The notes under the pieces are model-generated. The model was not told the DNA's origin. It was given only the letters and a program-made list of their open reading frames with translations, and made no database searches. Position numbers and translations under genes: made by a program. A DNA stretch of 64,000 bases from Amycolatopsis antarctica (GTDB taxonomy: Bacteria > Actinomycetota > Actinomycetes > Mycobacteriales > Pseudonocardiaceae), in the NCBI RefSeq assembly GCF_002262875.1, contig NZ_NKYE01000010.1, positions 173,380 through 237,379 of the forward strand, in the 5' to 3' direction. Of this stretch, positions 1 to 8,441 are shown in pieces; the stretch's first letter is position 1; each line of letters starts with the position of its first letter.

Positions 1-1
1 C

Positions 2-1900
2 GCCGCCGACGCCGGTGCGGGCAACGATCTCGTGCTGCTCGGCGAGGTCCTCGACGCCGATCGGGACACCCTCGCCGAACTCGTCGAGAGTGCGCGGGCG
101 GCGGCGCTGCTGAGACCTGACGGCACCGTGGCACCGGTGGTCGGGCTGGCGATCCGGGCGCTCGGCCCGGTGGATCGCCGGGCGGGCACCGTGCAGCGAC
201 TGGTCGAGGCGCTCGGGCGCGCGGGGAAACCGGTGCTGGGGGCGGCCAGCACGCTGCTCGGCTCGGGCGCCGGAGGTACCGGCGTCGCGTCCGCGTTCGA
301 GTGTGCCGCCCGTGAGGCCGTAGATTCCGACCCGGCACTGGCCACCAGACTGTTCGGCGCCGCGGCGGACGCGGGCCGTCCGGTGACCTCGATGGCGCCG
401 GGCTGGGCGCGGGCGGCGGCGCTGGCGGGTGACCTGGACACGGCGTTGCGGCTGAGCGACGCACTGCTCGGTGACCGGGATCCGGAGCTGCGCGCCGAGG
501 GTGCAGGCATCTCGGCCACCGTGCTCGCGCACCGGGGCGAACTCGCCCGCAGCGCGGAACTCTTCCAGTGGTCCGGTATCGGTGGGGCGCGGGCGTTCGC
601 CGCCGTCGGGCTGGCGGGCACCGGCCGTCCGGAGGCGGCCCGTTCCCTGCTCGCGTCCCCCGGTGAACCGGCGATGCCGACCCTGCTCGCCGGTGCCGCG
701 CAGCGGATGGCGGAAGGCGTCGCCGACTCCCTCACCGGGGCGCCTGCCACCGCGCTGCCCCCGCTCACCAGCGCCGCGGCGATGCTGGAACCCGCGGGTG
801 CCACGACGTTGATGCCGGACAGCCCGGCGGCGCTGGCCGCGCTGGCCGCGCTGCACGCCGGGCAGCTCACCCTCGCCGATTCGGTGCTGACCCGTGCCGT
901 GGGCAACGGGGCGGGCGGACGTCTGCTCGCCGGGCGGCACCGGCTGCTGCGCGCCTGGGTGGCGATGACCCGGGGCGAACTGCCGGACGCGGCGGCGATC
1001 GTGCGCGAGGTCGCGGACGGCGGCCGGACGCTGGAACCGCGCGACGAACTGTTCCGCCGTGCGCTGGAGGTCGGGCTCGCCCGGCGGAGCAGCGACATCG
1101 CCGGAATGCGCCGTGTCTGGCAACAGGCCTACGAGGCCCTGATGCGCCACCAGGTGGACCTGTTCATGCTGCTGCCGCTCGGCGAGCTGATGATCGCGGC
1201 GGCGCGACTCGGCGAACATGATTCGCTGGACCGGCACGCCGCGCAGGCGTCCGAACTGCTGAGCACCCTCGGCGACCCTCCATTGTGGACTCCAATGGTC
1301 TCGTGGAGCCGGTTGCAGGCAGCGGTCACCACACAGGACGGCGATCAGGCTGGCGTACAGGCGGAGACCCTGGGGCGGTTCGCCGGGCTGAGCCCGTTCA
1401 CCACGGCGCTGGCCGAGGCGGCGGCGAGCTGGCACGCGGTGCTCGCCGGTTCGCCGGACGCCGAGCAGGTCTGCGCGGCCGCGGGACAACTGCACGAGCT
1501 CGGCCTGCGCTGGGACGCCGCGCGCCTGGCCGGGCAGGCCGCGATCCGTACCTCGGACCGTGCGGCGATGGTGATGCTGCTGGACGCCGCGCGGCGGTTC
1601 CACGGCGTCGCCCGGCAGCCACGGCAGGTGCCCTCCGGCGAGGATCCCGGCCCGGAACCGGCGCAGCAGCAGACGGGGGTCGCCGATGCCAGCGCGCTGA
1701 GCGACCGGGAACAGGAGGTCGCCGCGCTCGTGCTGGATGGCATGACCTACAAGCAGGTCGGTGCGCGGCTGTTCATCTCGGCGAAGACCGTCGAGCACCA
1801 CATGGCCCGGATGCGCGGAAAGTTGGGCGCGGCCAACCGGCGTGAGCTACTGGGCATGCTGCGCGAGCTGCTCGGCGAGAACGCCCGCCCCACGGCCTGA
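2..1900 (+). CDS. Large LuxR-family transcriptional regulator, 3' part (gene starts before the window)
   Basis: The frame is open from the first base to a TGA at 1898-1900, so about 632 residues are seen and the N terminus lies outside. Most of the visible protein is Ala/Leu-rich helical repeat material of the kind found in the middle of LAL/STAND regulators. The last 65 residues form a LuxR DNA-binding domain: LSDREQEVAALVL, then the recognition region ISAKTVEHHMARMR. The C-terminal sequence resembles, from memory, the mycobacterial IniR group (large ATPase/LuxR regulator of iniBAC). An N-terminal AAA ATPase would be expected upstream but cannot be seen. The LuxR call is firm; the IniR link is inference. 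Confidence 0.85.
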   Translation, partial: AADAGAGNDLVLLGEVLDADRDTLAELVESARAAALLRPDGTVAPVVGLAIRALGPVDRRAGTVQRLVEALGRAGKPVLGAASTLLGSGAGGTGVASAFECAAREAVDSDPALATRLFGAAADAGRPVTSMAPGWARAAALAGDLDTALRLSDALLGDRDPELRAEGAGISATVLAHRGELARSAELFQWSGIGGARAFAAVGLAGTGRPEAARSLLASPGEPAMPTLLAGAAQRMAEGVADSLTGAPATALPPLTSAAAMLEPAGATTLMPDSPAALAALAALHAGQLTLADSVLTRAVGNGAGGRLLAGRHRLLRAWVAMTRGELPDAAAIVREVADGGRTLEPRDELFRRALEVGLARRSSDIAGMRRVWQQAYEALMRHQVDLFMLLPLGELMIAAARLGEHDSLDRHAAQASELLSTLGDPPLWTPMVSWSRLQAAVTTQDGDQAGVQAETLGRFAGLSPFTTALAEAAASWHAVLAGSPDAEQVCAAAGQLHELGLRWDAARLAGQAAIRTSDRAAMVMLLDAARRFHGVARQPRQVPSGEDPGPEPAQQQTGVADASALSDREQEVAALVLDGMTYKQVGARLFISAKTVEHHMARMRGKLGAANRRELLGMLRELLGENARPTA

Positions 1901-2022
1901 ACCGCCGTTCCCACCGCTCCCCCGCCGAGGCTGGCCAACCAGTCGCGGTACGCGGGCGGGCTAGCCGATGAGGTCGGGGCGCCGCCAGGGCTCACCGCGC
2001 ACGTGGTGGGCGGGCATTCGCT

Positions 2023-2056
2023 GGGTGCCGTGCCGGCCGTGCCGGTCGTGGCACCC
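2023..2056. terminator. Possible hairpin between convergent genes
   Basis: GGGTGCC (2023-2029) pairs with GGCACCC (2050-2056) across a 20-nt GC-rich loop, between the end of the LuxR gene and the end of the small secreted-protein gene. There is no T tract and the loop is long, so this is a weak call. Confidence 0.3.
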
Positions 2057-2069
2057 GTTCGGCGCAGCG

Positions 2070-2369
2070 TCAGCGGTGACCCGGATCGAACGGCACCTCG
2101 TGACCGTCGGAGATGTCGAAGCAGGCGAAGTCGTACCACCAGCCCTCGTCCTCGCCGTCCTTGCCGTAGCCGGCGCAGTCGTCGGCGTCGGCGAAGCTCG
2201 CGACCCCGGACCAGCCGATGTATCCCTGGTCCAGGTACAGCACCCAGACCCCGTCGTCACCGGGCGAGGACTGCGCGATCCCGGTGTCCGCCTGGGCGAC
2301 GGAGGTGCCCAGGAGCGGAATCGCGATCGCCGCCACCACGGCGGCCGTTCCGGCGAGTATGCGCTTCAT
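2070..2369 (-). CDS. Small secreted protein of unknown function
   Basis: Encodes 99 residues. A ribosome binding site AAGGGAGA lies about 5 nt before the ATG. The first 27 residues are a standard Sec signal peptide (MKR, hydrophobic core, cleavage near VAQA-DTG). The mature part is about 70 residues, acidic and aromatic (WWYD, two Cys in DDCAGY and FACFD), so one disulfide is likely outside the cell. I do not recognise the family. It appears to be a single-gene unit, with the CDF transporter gene further along on the same strand. Confidence 0.7.
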   Translation of the reverse strand: MKRILAGTAAVVAAIAIPLLGTSVAQADTGIAQSSPGDDGVWVLYLDQGYIGWSGVASFADADDCAGYGKDGEDEGWWYDFACFDISDGHEVPFDPGHR

Positions 2370-2640
2370 CGTTGTCTCCCTTGGGTTGTGCTGCTGTCCC
2401 GTGTGGACTTCATGTGGACATCACCGGATTCCCCGGATACCGATCGTCCAGGCGTGGTCGCATTCCGTTACAGGCCAAGGAGTGAGCCTGCCGACGTTCC
2501 GTTCCGGAAGGTTTTCCCTGATCGGGCGGCGAAACCAGCGGGGACGGCCGTCACCCTGGCCGGTGACCCACCGACGCCGGTCACGTTCTACCCGTCGTAC
2601 CAGGGCGAACGAGGCTCGCGTTCGACGAAGAACTCTCAAT

Positions 2641-3657
2641 TCACGGCGTGCGCTCGCCGTACCGGGCGAGCACGGTGGCGCGCAGGTCCGGATCGTTGCG
2701 CGGGACTGGCTCGAGGAAAACCTCGGTGACGTCGGAGAACTCCTCGCGCAACCGGGCGGCGAGCCGGACGCAGAGGTGTTCCAGTTCGCCGGACGTGAGC
2801 GTGTCGGCGAAATCCACCCTGGCACACACCAGCACCTGATCCGTGCCCATCAGCATGGTCTGCAGGTCCACCACCGCGTCGATCTCCGGAACGGCGTCCA
2901 GGGTCCGGCGGACGCCCCGCACGAGCACCGGATCGGCCTGCCTGCCGATGAGCAGCCCCCGGTTGGTGCGCCCCAGCAGGTAGGCCACTCCGGCGAGCAG
3001 CACCCCGATCGCGATCGAGGCCAGCCCGTCCCAGACGGAGGAACCGGTGAGCTGGTGCAGGCCGATCCCGGCGAACGCGAGCAGCAGGCCGATCAGCGCC
3101 GCGGAGTCCTCGAACAGGACGGTCTTCGGTGCCGGGTCGTCGATCAGCCGCAGGTACGTCCGCATCGACCGGTCCTGGGCCACGGACTCGCGGCGCACCT
3201 GGCGCAGCGCCTGCAGCCAGGAGACCGATTCCAGCACGAACGCGATCGCCAGCACCACGTAGCCGACGACCGGGTCGGTCTGCTCCTCGGCCGCACCGAA
3301 GACCGTGGAGAAACCCTCGTAGAAGGCGAACATCGCACCGGAGGCGAAGATCGACACCGCCGCGAGCAGGGACCAGAAGTAGCGTTCCTTGCCGTATCCG
3401 AAGGGATGTACCCGGTCGGCGGGCCGGCCGGAACGACGCAGCGCGGTCAGCAGCAGGATCTCGGTGAACGTGTCCGCCACCGAGTGCGCGGCCTCGGACA
3501 GCATCGCCGCCGAACCGGTGATCAATCCGGCGATCGCCTTCAGCACGGCGATGGCCAGGTTCACGCCACCGGCGAGCAGCACCGTCAGGGTGCTCTCCCC
3601 GCCGGATCCGGCCTTGTCTTCCGTGGCACCGCCGTCGCGGTCCGTGTCCTCGGCCAT
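2641..3657 (-). CDS. Cation diffusion facilitator (CDF) family transporter
   Basis: 338 residues, normal for the family. Six hydrophobic segments are followed by a cytoplasmic domain of about 85 residues (VRRTLDAVPEIDAVVD onward). Metal-site motifs are visible: HSVAD (H58, D62) in TM2 and FEDSAALIG (E183, D184) in TM5. The FEDSAAL form is typical of the ZnT9-like branch rather than YiiP, so the cation cannot be named; Zn, Fe or Mn efflux is the usual role. The ATG at 3657 is chosen over an in-frame GTG at 3690 because a TATCAT box ends six bases before it, which fits a leaderless transcript. Confidence 0.88.
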   Translation of the reverse strand: MAEDTDRDGGATEDKAGSGGESTLTVLLAGGVNLAIAVLKAIAGLITGSAAMLSEAAHSVADTFTEILLLTALRRSGRPADRVHPFGYGKERYFWSLLAAVSIFASGAMFAFYEGFSTVFGAAEEQTDPVVGYVVLAIAFVLESVSWLQALRQVRRESVAQDRSMRTYLRLIDDPAPKTVLFEDSAALIGLLLAFAGIGLHQLTGSSVWDGLASIAIGVLLAGVAYLLGRTNRGLLIGRQADPVLVRGVRRTLDAVPEIDAVVDLQTMLMGTDQVLVCARVDFADTLTSGELEHLCVRLAARLREEFSDVTEVFLEPVPRNDPDLRATVLARYGERTP

Positions 3658-3663
3658 CGGCCG

Positions 3664-3669
3664 ATGATA
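3664..3669 (-). promoter_or_regulatory. -10 box TATCAT, leaderless start of the CDF gene
   Basis: On the minus strand TATCAT is followed by six bases and the ATG at 3657. This spacing puts the transcription start on the A of the start codon, as in actinobacterial leaderless mRNAs. No Shine-Dalgarno sequence is visible. Confidence 0.5.
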
Positions 3670-3809
3670 GGGGCGGAAGGGCGGTACCACCGGGCGCTTC
3701 AGCCTGCCGTCCCCGAACGGTGGGCGGGGCCGCGCCCGGAATGTCGCGTTACGCCGGTTTCCTTACGTAGCAAGGTGTCCAGGCTCGCACGATCGAGTCC
3801 GTCCGGCCG

Positions 3810-3840
3810 CGTACGCCGCCACAACCGGTGACGGCGTACG
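3810..3840 (-). terminator. Hairpin downstream of the Cys-containing secreted-protein gene
   Basis: CGTACGCCG (3810-3818) pairs perfectly with CGGCGTACG (3832-3840) across a 13-nt loop, 15 nt past the stop codon of the minus-strand gene that ends at 3855. There is no T tract, as is usual in actinobacteria. Confidence 0.55.
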
Positions 3841-3854
3841 TGCCGTGAACGGGC

Positions 3855-4169
3855 CTAGATCGGCTTGCAGGGCGTGTCGTGCTCGAGCAGGTAGGTGCCC
3901 AGCCGGAACGGTCCGAGCAGATGGAAAACGGTATTGACCCCGGGCGCCAGGCAGACGATGGTGCTGCTGCCCGGCTCACCCTGGATGCTGCTGATCCACG
4001 TGATGGTGGCATTGACCGGGCCGGGACGGCAGTTGTTGATCGTCTGCTCGACCCGGGACAGGCCGCAGTCCGCGGCGGTCGTTTCCGGGGCGGCCTGTGC
4101 CGTGGCCGGCATGGACAACGCCGCCAGACCTGCCATCGCGGCGACCGCGCCGGTGATCTTCGTCCTCAT
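3855..4169 (-). CDS. Small secreted four-cysteine protein, unknown function
   Basis: 104 residues. AAGGGAG lies six bases before the ATG at 4169. The signal peptide spans about residues 1-27 (MRTKITGAVAAM..., cleavage near AQAA). The mature 77 residues carry four Cys (DCGLS, NNCRP, IVCLA, TPCKP), which could form two disulfides and keep a small extracellular domain stable. The middle (NATITWISS...GVNTVFHLLGPF) looks beta-rich. No family recognised. It is bounded by its own terminator and reads the same way as the graspetide operon upstream, but 148 nt separate them, so co-transcription is not shown. Confidence 0.75.
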   Translation of the reverse strand: MRTKITGAVAAMAGLAALSMPATAQAAPETTAADCGLSRVEQTINNCRPGPVNATITWISSIQGEPGSSTIVCLAPGVNTVFHLLGPFRLGTYLLEHDTPCKPI

Positions 4170-4317
4170 GGAAATCTCCCTTCGCCGCGGCCGAGGCCGC
4201 GAGTTCGCTTTCCGTGATCGAACGTAACCGGCCGCGATGGAACAACCGTCGCGTTCGCATGAAACCGCCGGCCGGGGCACGTTCGCGCCGCCGAACGGAG
4301 GAGCCGGCCGGGCGACG

Positions 4318-5460
4318 TCAGGTGACCGCGCGGGGTGGCAGGGCCCAGCGGTACTTCCCGTCCGGCTCGTCCAGCCAGACGCGGTGGAAACCGTCCGGGG
4401 TGACGGTGAGGCCGAGCCGGTCCCAGCCGGGGCTGCCGAGCCTGTGCCAGCCGTCGACGACCGCCTCGATGTGATCCCACAGCCGTACCGGACCACCCTG
4501 CCGGACGGCGCGCTCGCCGTCGCTCGCACGGACGGCGACCTCCGCCCAGGAACCGTCGGCGGCGTGCAGGACCATCCACTCCGGACGGTCCTCGTCGCGT
4601 CCACTGTGGCCGATACCGGTGATCCGCGGCAGGCGGCAGTGCGCCAGGAACCACGGCACGAGTTCCGCGGTGACCTCGGCGGGCAACCGGGTGGTGCGCC
4701 GCGGGCCTTCCGGGCCGTGCGCGACCGGCGGCACGGACGCGGGCGTGCTGGGGTCGCGCATCGCCATGAACCCCGCCCACCGGGGCAGGAACCGGCCCTC
4801 GAGCCGATCGCCGTATCGCCGCAGCACCACCAGGTTTCCGGCGCTGACCGACGGTTTGAGGTCGACCAGCACCAGCCCGCCGTCGCGGACTTGACCCGCC
4901 CACGCCCAGGGCACGGCGGGCACCGAGCAGGTCGCGATGATCCGGTCGTACGGTGCGCGGTCCGGCAGTCCCCCTGCCCCGTCCGCGACGGCCAGCGTCG
5001 GCGCGAGGCCGAGTCCGGCGAGACGGTCACGGGCGGCGGCGACGAAGTCGGTGCCGATGTCGATCGAGGCGACGTGGTCGTCGCCGAGCATCCTGGTCAG
5101 CAGGGCAGCGTTGTACCCGGTCCCGGTGCCGATCTCCAGCACCCGGTGCGCCGGTTCCAGCCGCAGCGCCTCGATCATCCGCACCATGAGCCCGGGTTTC
5201 GTCGAGGAAGACACCGGGAGGCCGTCGGCCAGCGCGGTCACCAGTGGCTGGTCGCGGTAGACCTCGTCCAGCCAGGCCGGTGATTTCTCGTCGGTGACGG
5301 CCCATTCCCCGGTGGGCCGCTGGGTGTGGAAACGGGGGACGAACACGTGCCGCGGCGTCGTCTCCACGGCCTCGCGCAGGACCGGGTCGCGCAGTGTCCC
5401 GGACTCGGTGAGCGTGGCGGCGAGCGTGCGGGCGGACCTGCGCCAGTGCACCGGGCTCAT
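4318..5460 (-). CDS. tgmC: Protein-L-isoaspartate methyltransferase homologue of a graspetide cluster (TgmC/ThfM type)
   Basis: 380 residues. The N-terminal two thirds is a PIMT-like SAM methyltransferase: STKPG at 86-90 matches the substrate-side PIMT motif and EIGTGTGYN at 109-117 is SAM motif I. A C-terminal extension of about 150 residues is typical of the ATP-grasp-associated branch. In characterised relatives (fuscimiditide ThfM) the enzyme methylates an Asp of the cyclised peptide, which then closes to an aspartimide; a similar role is inferred here. The ATG overlaps the TGA of the ATP-grasp gene by four bases (ATGA), so translation is coupled. It is the last gene of the five-gene operon. 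Confidence 0.88.
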   Translation of the reverse strand: MSPVHWRRSARTLAATLTESGTLRDPVLREAVETTPRHVFVPRFHTQRPTGEWAVTDEKSPAWLDEVYRDQPLVTALADGLPVSSSTKPGLMVRMIEALRLEPAHRVLEIGTGTGYNAALLTRMLGDDHVASIDIGTDFVAAARDRLAGLGLAPTLAVADGAGGLPDRAPYDRIIATCSVPAVPWAWAGQVRDGGLVLVDLKPSVSAGNLVVLRRYGDRLEGRFLPRWAGFMAMRDPSTPASVPPVAHGPEGPRRTTRLPAEVTAELVPWFLAHCRLPRITGIGHSGRDEDRPEWMVLHAADGSWAEVAVRASDGERAVRQGGPVRLWDHIEAVVDGWHRLGSPGWDRLGLTVTPDGFHRVWLDEPDGKYRWALPPRAVT

Positions 5461-6410
5461 CCGATTCCTCTCGCCAGCAACTCGGCCAGCGCGCCGGTGA
5501 CCGGGAGCCCGGCGGCGTCCTCCAGCCAGCCGTACTGCCCGCCCGGGTTGCATTCCAGGAAGACCCATTCCCCGTCCGGGCGGATGACGAAGTCGAACGC
5601 GCCGAACATCAGGCCGCGGTCGACGGCGTAGTCGAGCACCCCGGCGACCACGGACACCGGCGGATCGGTGCGCTCGTAGGTGACGCTGTCGTGGTCGCGC
5701 CGCCAGTCGACGTGACTCGCGGCGGACCCGGCCACGATCAGCGCCGCGAACACCCGGTCCCCGACGACGATGACCCGCGACTCGTGCGCTTTCGGTACCC
5801 AGCGCTGGAACTGGTGCGCGGTCGTCTCGACGCCCCGCAGATCGACGTTCCCGGATTCGCCGAGCAGAGCCGTCATCGTGCTCCGGCGGGCACCGTCCTC
5901 GACGATCGACGGCTGGCCGAAGACCTTCGTCACGGTCTCCCCCGCCGAGGAGAATCGTTGTACCGCAGGACGTTCGTTGGTGACCAGGGTGTCGGGGACG
6001 GCGAGCCCGCAGGCCGCGGCGGTGACGAGTTGCACCGGCTTGTAGGCGGCGTCGGCGTTGCGCGAGGGATGGTTCACCCACAGTGCGGGCAACGCCGACA
6101 GCACCCCGCCGAGGCCGAGTTTCGCCTCGCCCGCCGACCATTCCCGTTCGGTCGGCGACAGCCCGTCCGGGAACGCGAAGGCACGCGGTCTGCGGTACCA
6201 GACCGAGCGCACGCCGGTGAGATCCAGCGTCCGGTCGCCGGTGCGCAGGGTGCCGGTCCAGCGTCCGGCACGCAGTTCGGCGTCGACGGTGAGGTGGCGC
6301 GGAAACCAGGCGGTGTCCACCCGGACGACCGGGACGCCGCGCCGCCCGAGCGCGGCCACCACGCGGTCGGCCGAGAAGTCGCGTTCGGACGCGAGGACCA
6401 GGACCGTCAT
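5457..6410 (-). CDS. tgmB: ATP-grasp peptide ligase, graspetide maturase (TgmB/MvdD type)
   Basis: 317 residues, right for the family. It begins MTVLVLASERDFSAD, the MvdD-like pre-ATP-grasp region, then SVWYRRP; the ATP-grasp fold follows, with TKVFGQPS as the nucleotide-binding lysine region and ECNPGGQYGW (E286, N288) as the Mg-binding end. Such enzymes activate Asp/Glu side chains with ATP and join them to Thr/Ser (ester) or Lys (amide) of a ribosomal precursor. The precursor is the gene immediately upstream, joined by an ATGA overlap (6407-6410), and the methyltransferase follows by another ATGA overlap. Confidence 0.92.
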   Translation of the reverse strand: MTVLVLASERDFSADRVVAALGRRGVPVVRVDTAWFPRHLTVDAELRAGRWTGTLRTGDRTLDLTGVRSVWYRRPRAFAFPDGLSPTEREWSAGEAKLGLGGVLSALPALWVNHPSRNADAAYKPVQLVTAAACGLAVPDTLVTNERPAVQRFSSAGETVTKVFGQPSIVEDGARRSTMTALLGESGNVDLRGVETTAHQFQRWVPKAHESRVIVVGDRVFAALIVAGSAASHVDWRRDHDSVTYERTDPPVSVVAGVLDYAVDRGLMFGAFDFVIRPDGEWVFLECNPGGQYGWLEDAAGLPVTGALAELLARGIG

Positions 6411-6730
6411 CAGTCGTTGATCCAGTCGGTGCTGCTCGGTTCATCCTCACCGTCGACGTGGCCGGTCCGTTCCGCGGTCGGGTCGCCCATCAGTGACAGC
6501 TCCACGAGCGGCCGCCCGCGGAGGTCGACGGCGAGCTGCCGGACGGGGTCGTAGGAGTGCGAGGGCAGCCGCCGCGTGGTCCCGCCGCCGCAGGCGCGGC
6601 GCAGTCCGAACGGGCGCAGGCCGGCCGGGGCAGGCAGGTCGGCGGGACGCGGCGTGGTGCTGAACCCGTCGAGCGGGAACCGCGCGCTGTGCGAAGCGAT
6701 CGGGTCGCTCGGGTCGGTCGCTGCTGGCAT
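6410..6730 (-). CDS. tgmA: Graspetide precursor peptide (TgmA-type, ATP-grasp target)
   Basis: 106 residues. The leader contains LRPFGLRR (38-45), matching the PFG(L/M) element used to recruit the ATP-grasp enzyme in this family, and SYDPVRQLAVD (59-69) followed by GRPLVELS, the conserved Y/DP...Q..A...GRP block. The probable core is the last 24 or so residues: T85, T89, then D93-G94, E95-D96-E97, S99-S100-T101, ending WIND. Thr donors and an acidic cluster suit ester links, and Asp-Gly is the classic aspartimide site for the PIMT homologue. Ring connectivity is not predictable from sequence alone. ATGA overlaps join it to both neighbours. Confidence 0.85.
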   Translation of the reverse strand: MPAATDPSDPIASHSARFPLDGFSTTPRPADLPAPAGLRPFGLRRACGGGTTRRLPSHSYDPVRQLAVDLRGRPLVELSLMGDPTAERTGHVDGEDEPSSTDWIND

Positions 6731-7092
6731 CACTGCCGTCCTTCCGGTCGGACCGTCCCGCCGGAGCGCGGGAGCGGCGCGGTGGAACCCGGCGGGAACG
6801 GGCGGACGGGGAAACCACCCGCCCCCGCCGGGAGTTCTTCGGGGCCGGTCCGTGCCTCCACGACCACGGGCCGCGGCGCGACGATCTGCCGCTCCACGGT
6901 CCGGCCGTCGAGTTCGGTGGCACGGGCGAGCAGGTCCTCGGCGACGTCCCGCAGTTCGCAGCCGAGCGCCCGCAGTGCCGGAGCGGGCGGCAGGCCGTGC
7001 CGGAACGAGGCGAACATCTCGCCGAGTTCCCTGCCCACAGCCGTGTTCACGCTGGAAAGGCGGGCGAACAGGAGCCGGTCGCGGCGGATCAT
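6730..7092 (-). CDS. Unknown protein translationally coupled to the graspetide precursor
   Basis: 120 residues, starting MIRRDRLLFARL. The start overlaps the upstream gene and the end overlaps the precursor start, each by ATGA, so all are made from one message. Residues 1-65 look alpha-helical (FARLSSVNTAVGRELGEMF; DVAEDLLARATELDG), while the C-terminal 50 are Pro/Gly-rich and probably disordered. There are no transmembrane segments or catalytic motifs. I do not recognise a family. A helical accessory or chaperone role for the precursor is possible but only inferred from position. Confidence 0.65.
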   Translation of the reverse strand: MIRRDRLLFARLSSVNTAVGRELGEMFASFRHGLPPAPALRALGCELRDVAEDLLARATELDGRTVERQIVAPRPVVVEARTGPEELPAGAGGFPVRPFPPGSTAPLPRSGGTVRPEGRQ

Positions 7093-7487
7093 CCGCCCAC
7101 CCCCGGCCGCGGTACGTCGACGTATCGCGGGGGTGCGGTGGTGATCGCGGGTTCGGGCGGCGGGCCTGCCGGGTGGACATGGCGGGCAGCCCGGCGGGAG
7201 AACAACCGGGCGAACGGCCGAGCCGGCGGCCGGGCACAGTGCCTGCCGAACGCCTGCGTAGGGCGGGTGCGCGGCGCTCGCCTGCCGGTCGCCGCGCACC
7301 CGGGGCAGCTCCGGAGACCACCGGCGCACATGGGCGCGACGAGGAAGACGGTCCCGCAGCGCGCCCGGAAGCGTCCCGCTCTCCGGGCGATCCCCAGGTC
7401 GTGTTCGGCCTGCCCGACGAGATGTTCGACGCCGTCCAGCGCGGTGAGCCGCAACGAGCGGCGCGGGCGGCGCGTTTCCGTGGTCAT
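7089..7487 (-). CDS. Small Cys-motif protein, first gene of the graspetide operon
   Basis: 132 residues, led by GGGAGGTAACC just before the ATG at 7487, the only ribosome binding site in the operon. Residues 1-66 match a type often seen beside XRE/DUF397 genes in Pseudonocardiales: HLVGQAEHDLG, RFRARCG, then SCPGC, which may bind a metal. The C-terminal half is Arg/Pro-rich and low in complexity. Its TGA overlaps the next ATG. The 3' end holds a near-palindrome (7107-7130). Function unknown; regulation of the operon is a reasonable guess given the motif and its position. Confidence 0.65.
   Translation of the reverse strand: MTTETRRPRRSLRLTALDGVEHLVGQAEHDLGIARRAGRFRARCGTVFLVAPMCAGGLRSCPGCAATGRRAPRTRPTQAFGRHCARPPARPFARLFSRRAARHVHPAGPPPEPAITTAPPRYVDVPRPGVGG
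7107..7130. repeat. Near-palindrome with core TACGTCGACGTA
   Basis: The 24 bp from 7107 to 7130 read CCGCG, one base, TACGTCGACGTA, one base, CGCGG and are palindromic apart from one mismatched pair. The core lies inside the end of the coding frame above (residues RYVDV). The same core in slightly altered form makes up the 21-bp inverted repeat at 14958-15002. Confidence 0.5.
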
Positions 7488-7603
7488 GTGGTTACCTCCC
7501 GCAGTAACCATAACTCGCACGTGCGGTTTGCAGAAGACATTCGGGATCATCCGATTAGGTGTATGTCTACTTCGTGCGTCTTGTTTCGGGCAGAATGCCG
7601 AAC

Positions 7604-8431
7604 ATGGGATCGCCTGTTGTCGCCAAGATTCAGCTCGGCCGCCTGATGCGCCGCCTGCGCACGGAGTCCGACCTCACGCGGGAGGACGCCGCGCGCACGA
7701 TCGACTGCGATATCTCCAAGATCAGTCGCGTCGAGGCGGGCAAGGGCAGCCTGCGCACGCCCGAGGTCGACCTGCTGATCGCGCTGTATCAGCGGGACGA
7801 TCTGCGCGAGCAGGCCGTCGCGATGGCCAGGGACGCGCGCCGCCGCACCTCCTATCGGGTGCCGGACTGGGCGCGGGACTTCGTCGGCATGGAAGCGGAT
7901 TCCAAGGAGATCCGCACCTACGAGGCCGAGCTTGTGCCTGGGCTTCTGCAGACTCCCGCCTACACCCGTGCGGTCACGATGGCGGCGAATCCACAGCGGG
8001 ACGCCGATGAGGTCGACCGGCTGGTCGGCGCTCGCGCGGAACGGCAGGCGAGGCTGACCGGGGACAACCCGCCGCATCTGTTCGCCGTGGTCAACGAGGC
8101 CGTGGTGCGCCGGGTGGTGGGCGGCCGCAAAACCATGCAGGACCAGCTCGGCAGGCTGCTGGACCTGGCCGAACTGCCGACCGTGAGCCTGCACGTCCTG
8201 CCGTTCACCGCCGGGGCGCACGCCGGAATGGGCACTTCGTTCGTCCTGCTGGCGCTCGAAGAGCCCGCCGGAGTCCGGTTCGTATATCTCGAAGACATCG
8301 CATCGGCCGACTACCTCGACGAGGAAATGCACGTGCGCGGGTATAGCCTGGTGTTCGATCGGCTACTCGGCGCTGCCCTCGGCAACGTCGAGACGATCGA
8401 CCTGATCGAGCAGGCGAGACAAGACATGTAG
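7604..8431 (+). CDS. XRE-family regulator with DUF5753 domain
   Basis: 275 residues from the ATG at 7604 (an ATG at 7595 would add three). Residues 5-65 form the helix-turn-helix (LGRLMRRLRTESDLTREDAARTI..ISKISRVEAG). Residues 95-265 are the DUF5753 domain with EAELVPGLLQTPAYTRAV. Paired with the DUF397 gene ten bases downstream, it forms the widespread actinobacterial XRE/DUF397 module. It runs away from the graspetide operon across a 116-bp shared upstream region, which makes it the likely regulator of that operon, though this is inferred. Confidence 0.9.
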   Translation: MGSPVVAKIQLGRLMRRLRTESDLTREDAARTIDCDISKISRVEAGKGSLRTPEVDLLIALYQRDDLREQAVAMARDARRRTSYRVPDWARDFVGMEADSKEIRTYEAELVPGLLQTPAYTRAVTMAANPQRDADEVDRLVGARAERQARLTGDNPPHLFAVVNEAVVRRVVGGRKTMQDQLGRLLDLAELPTVSLHVLPFTAGAHAGMGTSFVLLALEEPAGVRFVYLEDIASADYLDEEMHVRGYSLVFDRLLGAALGNVETIDLIEQARQDM

Positions 8432-8441
8432 GAGAGCCGAG

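Noticed and set aside
2218..3831. Plus-strand frame opposite the CDF transporter
   Set aside because: No domain, low-complexity composition, and the CDF gene on the other strand is clear.
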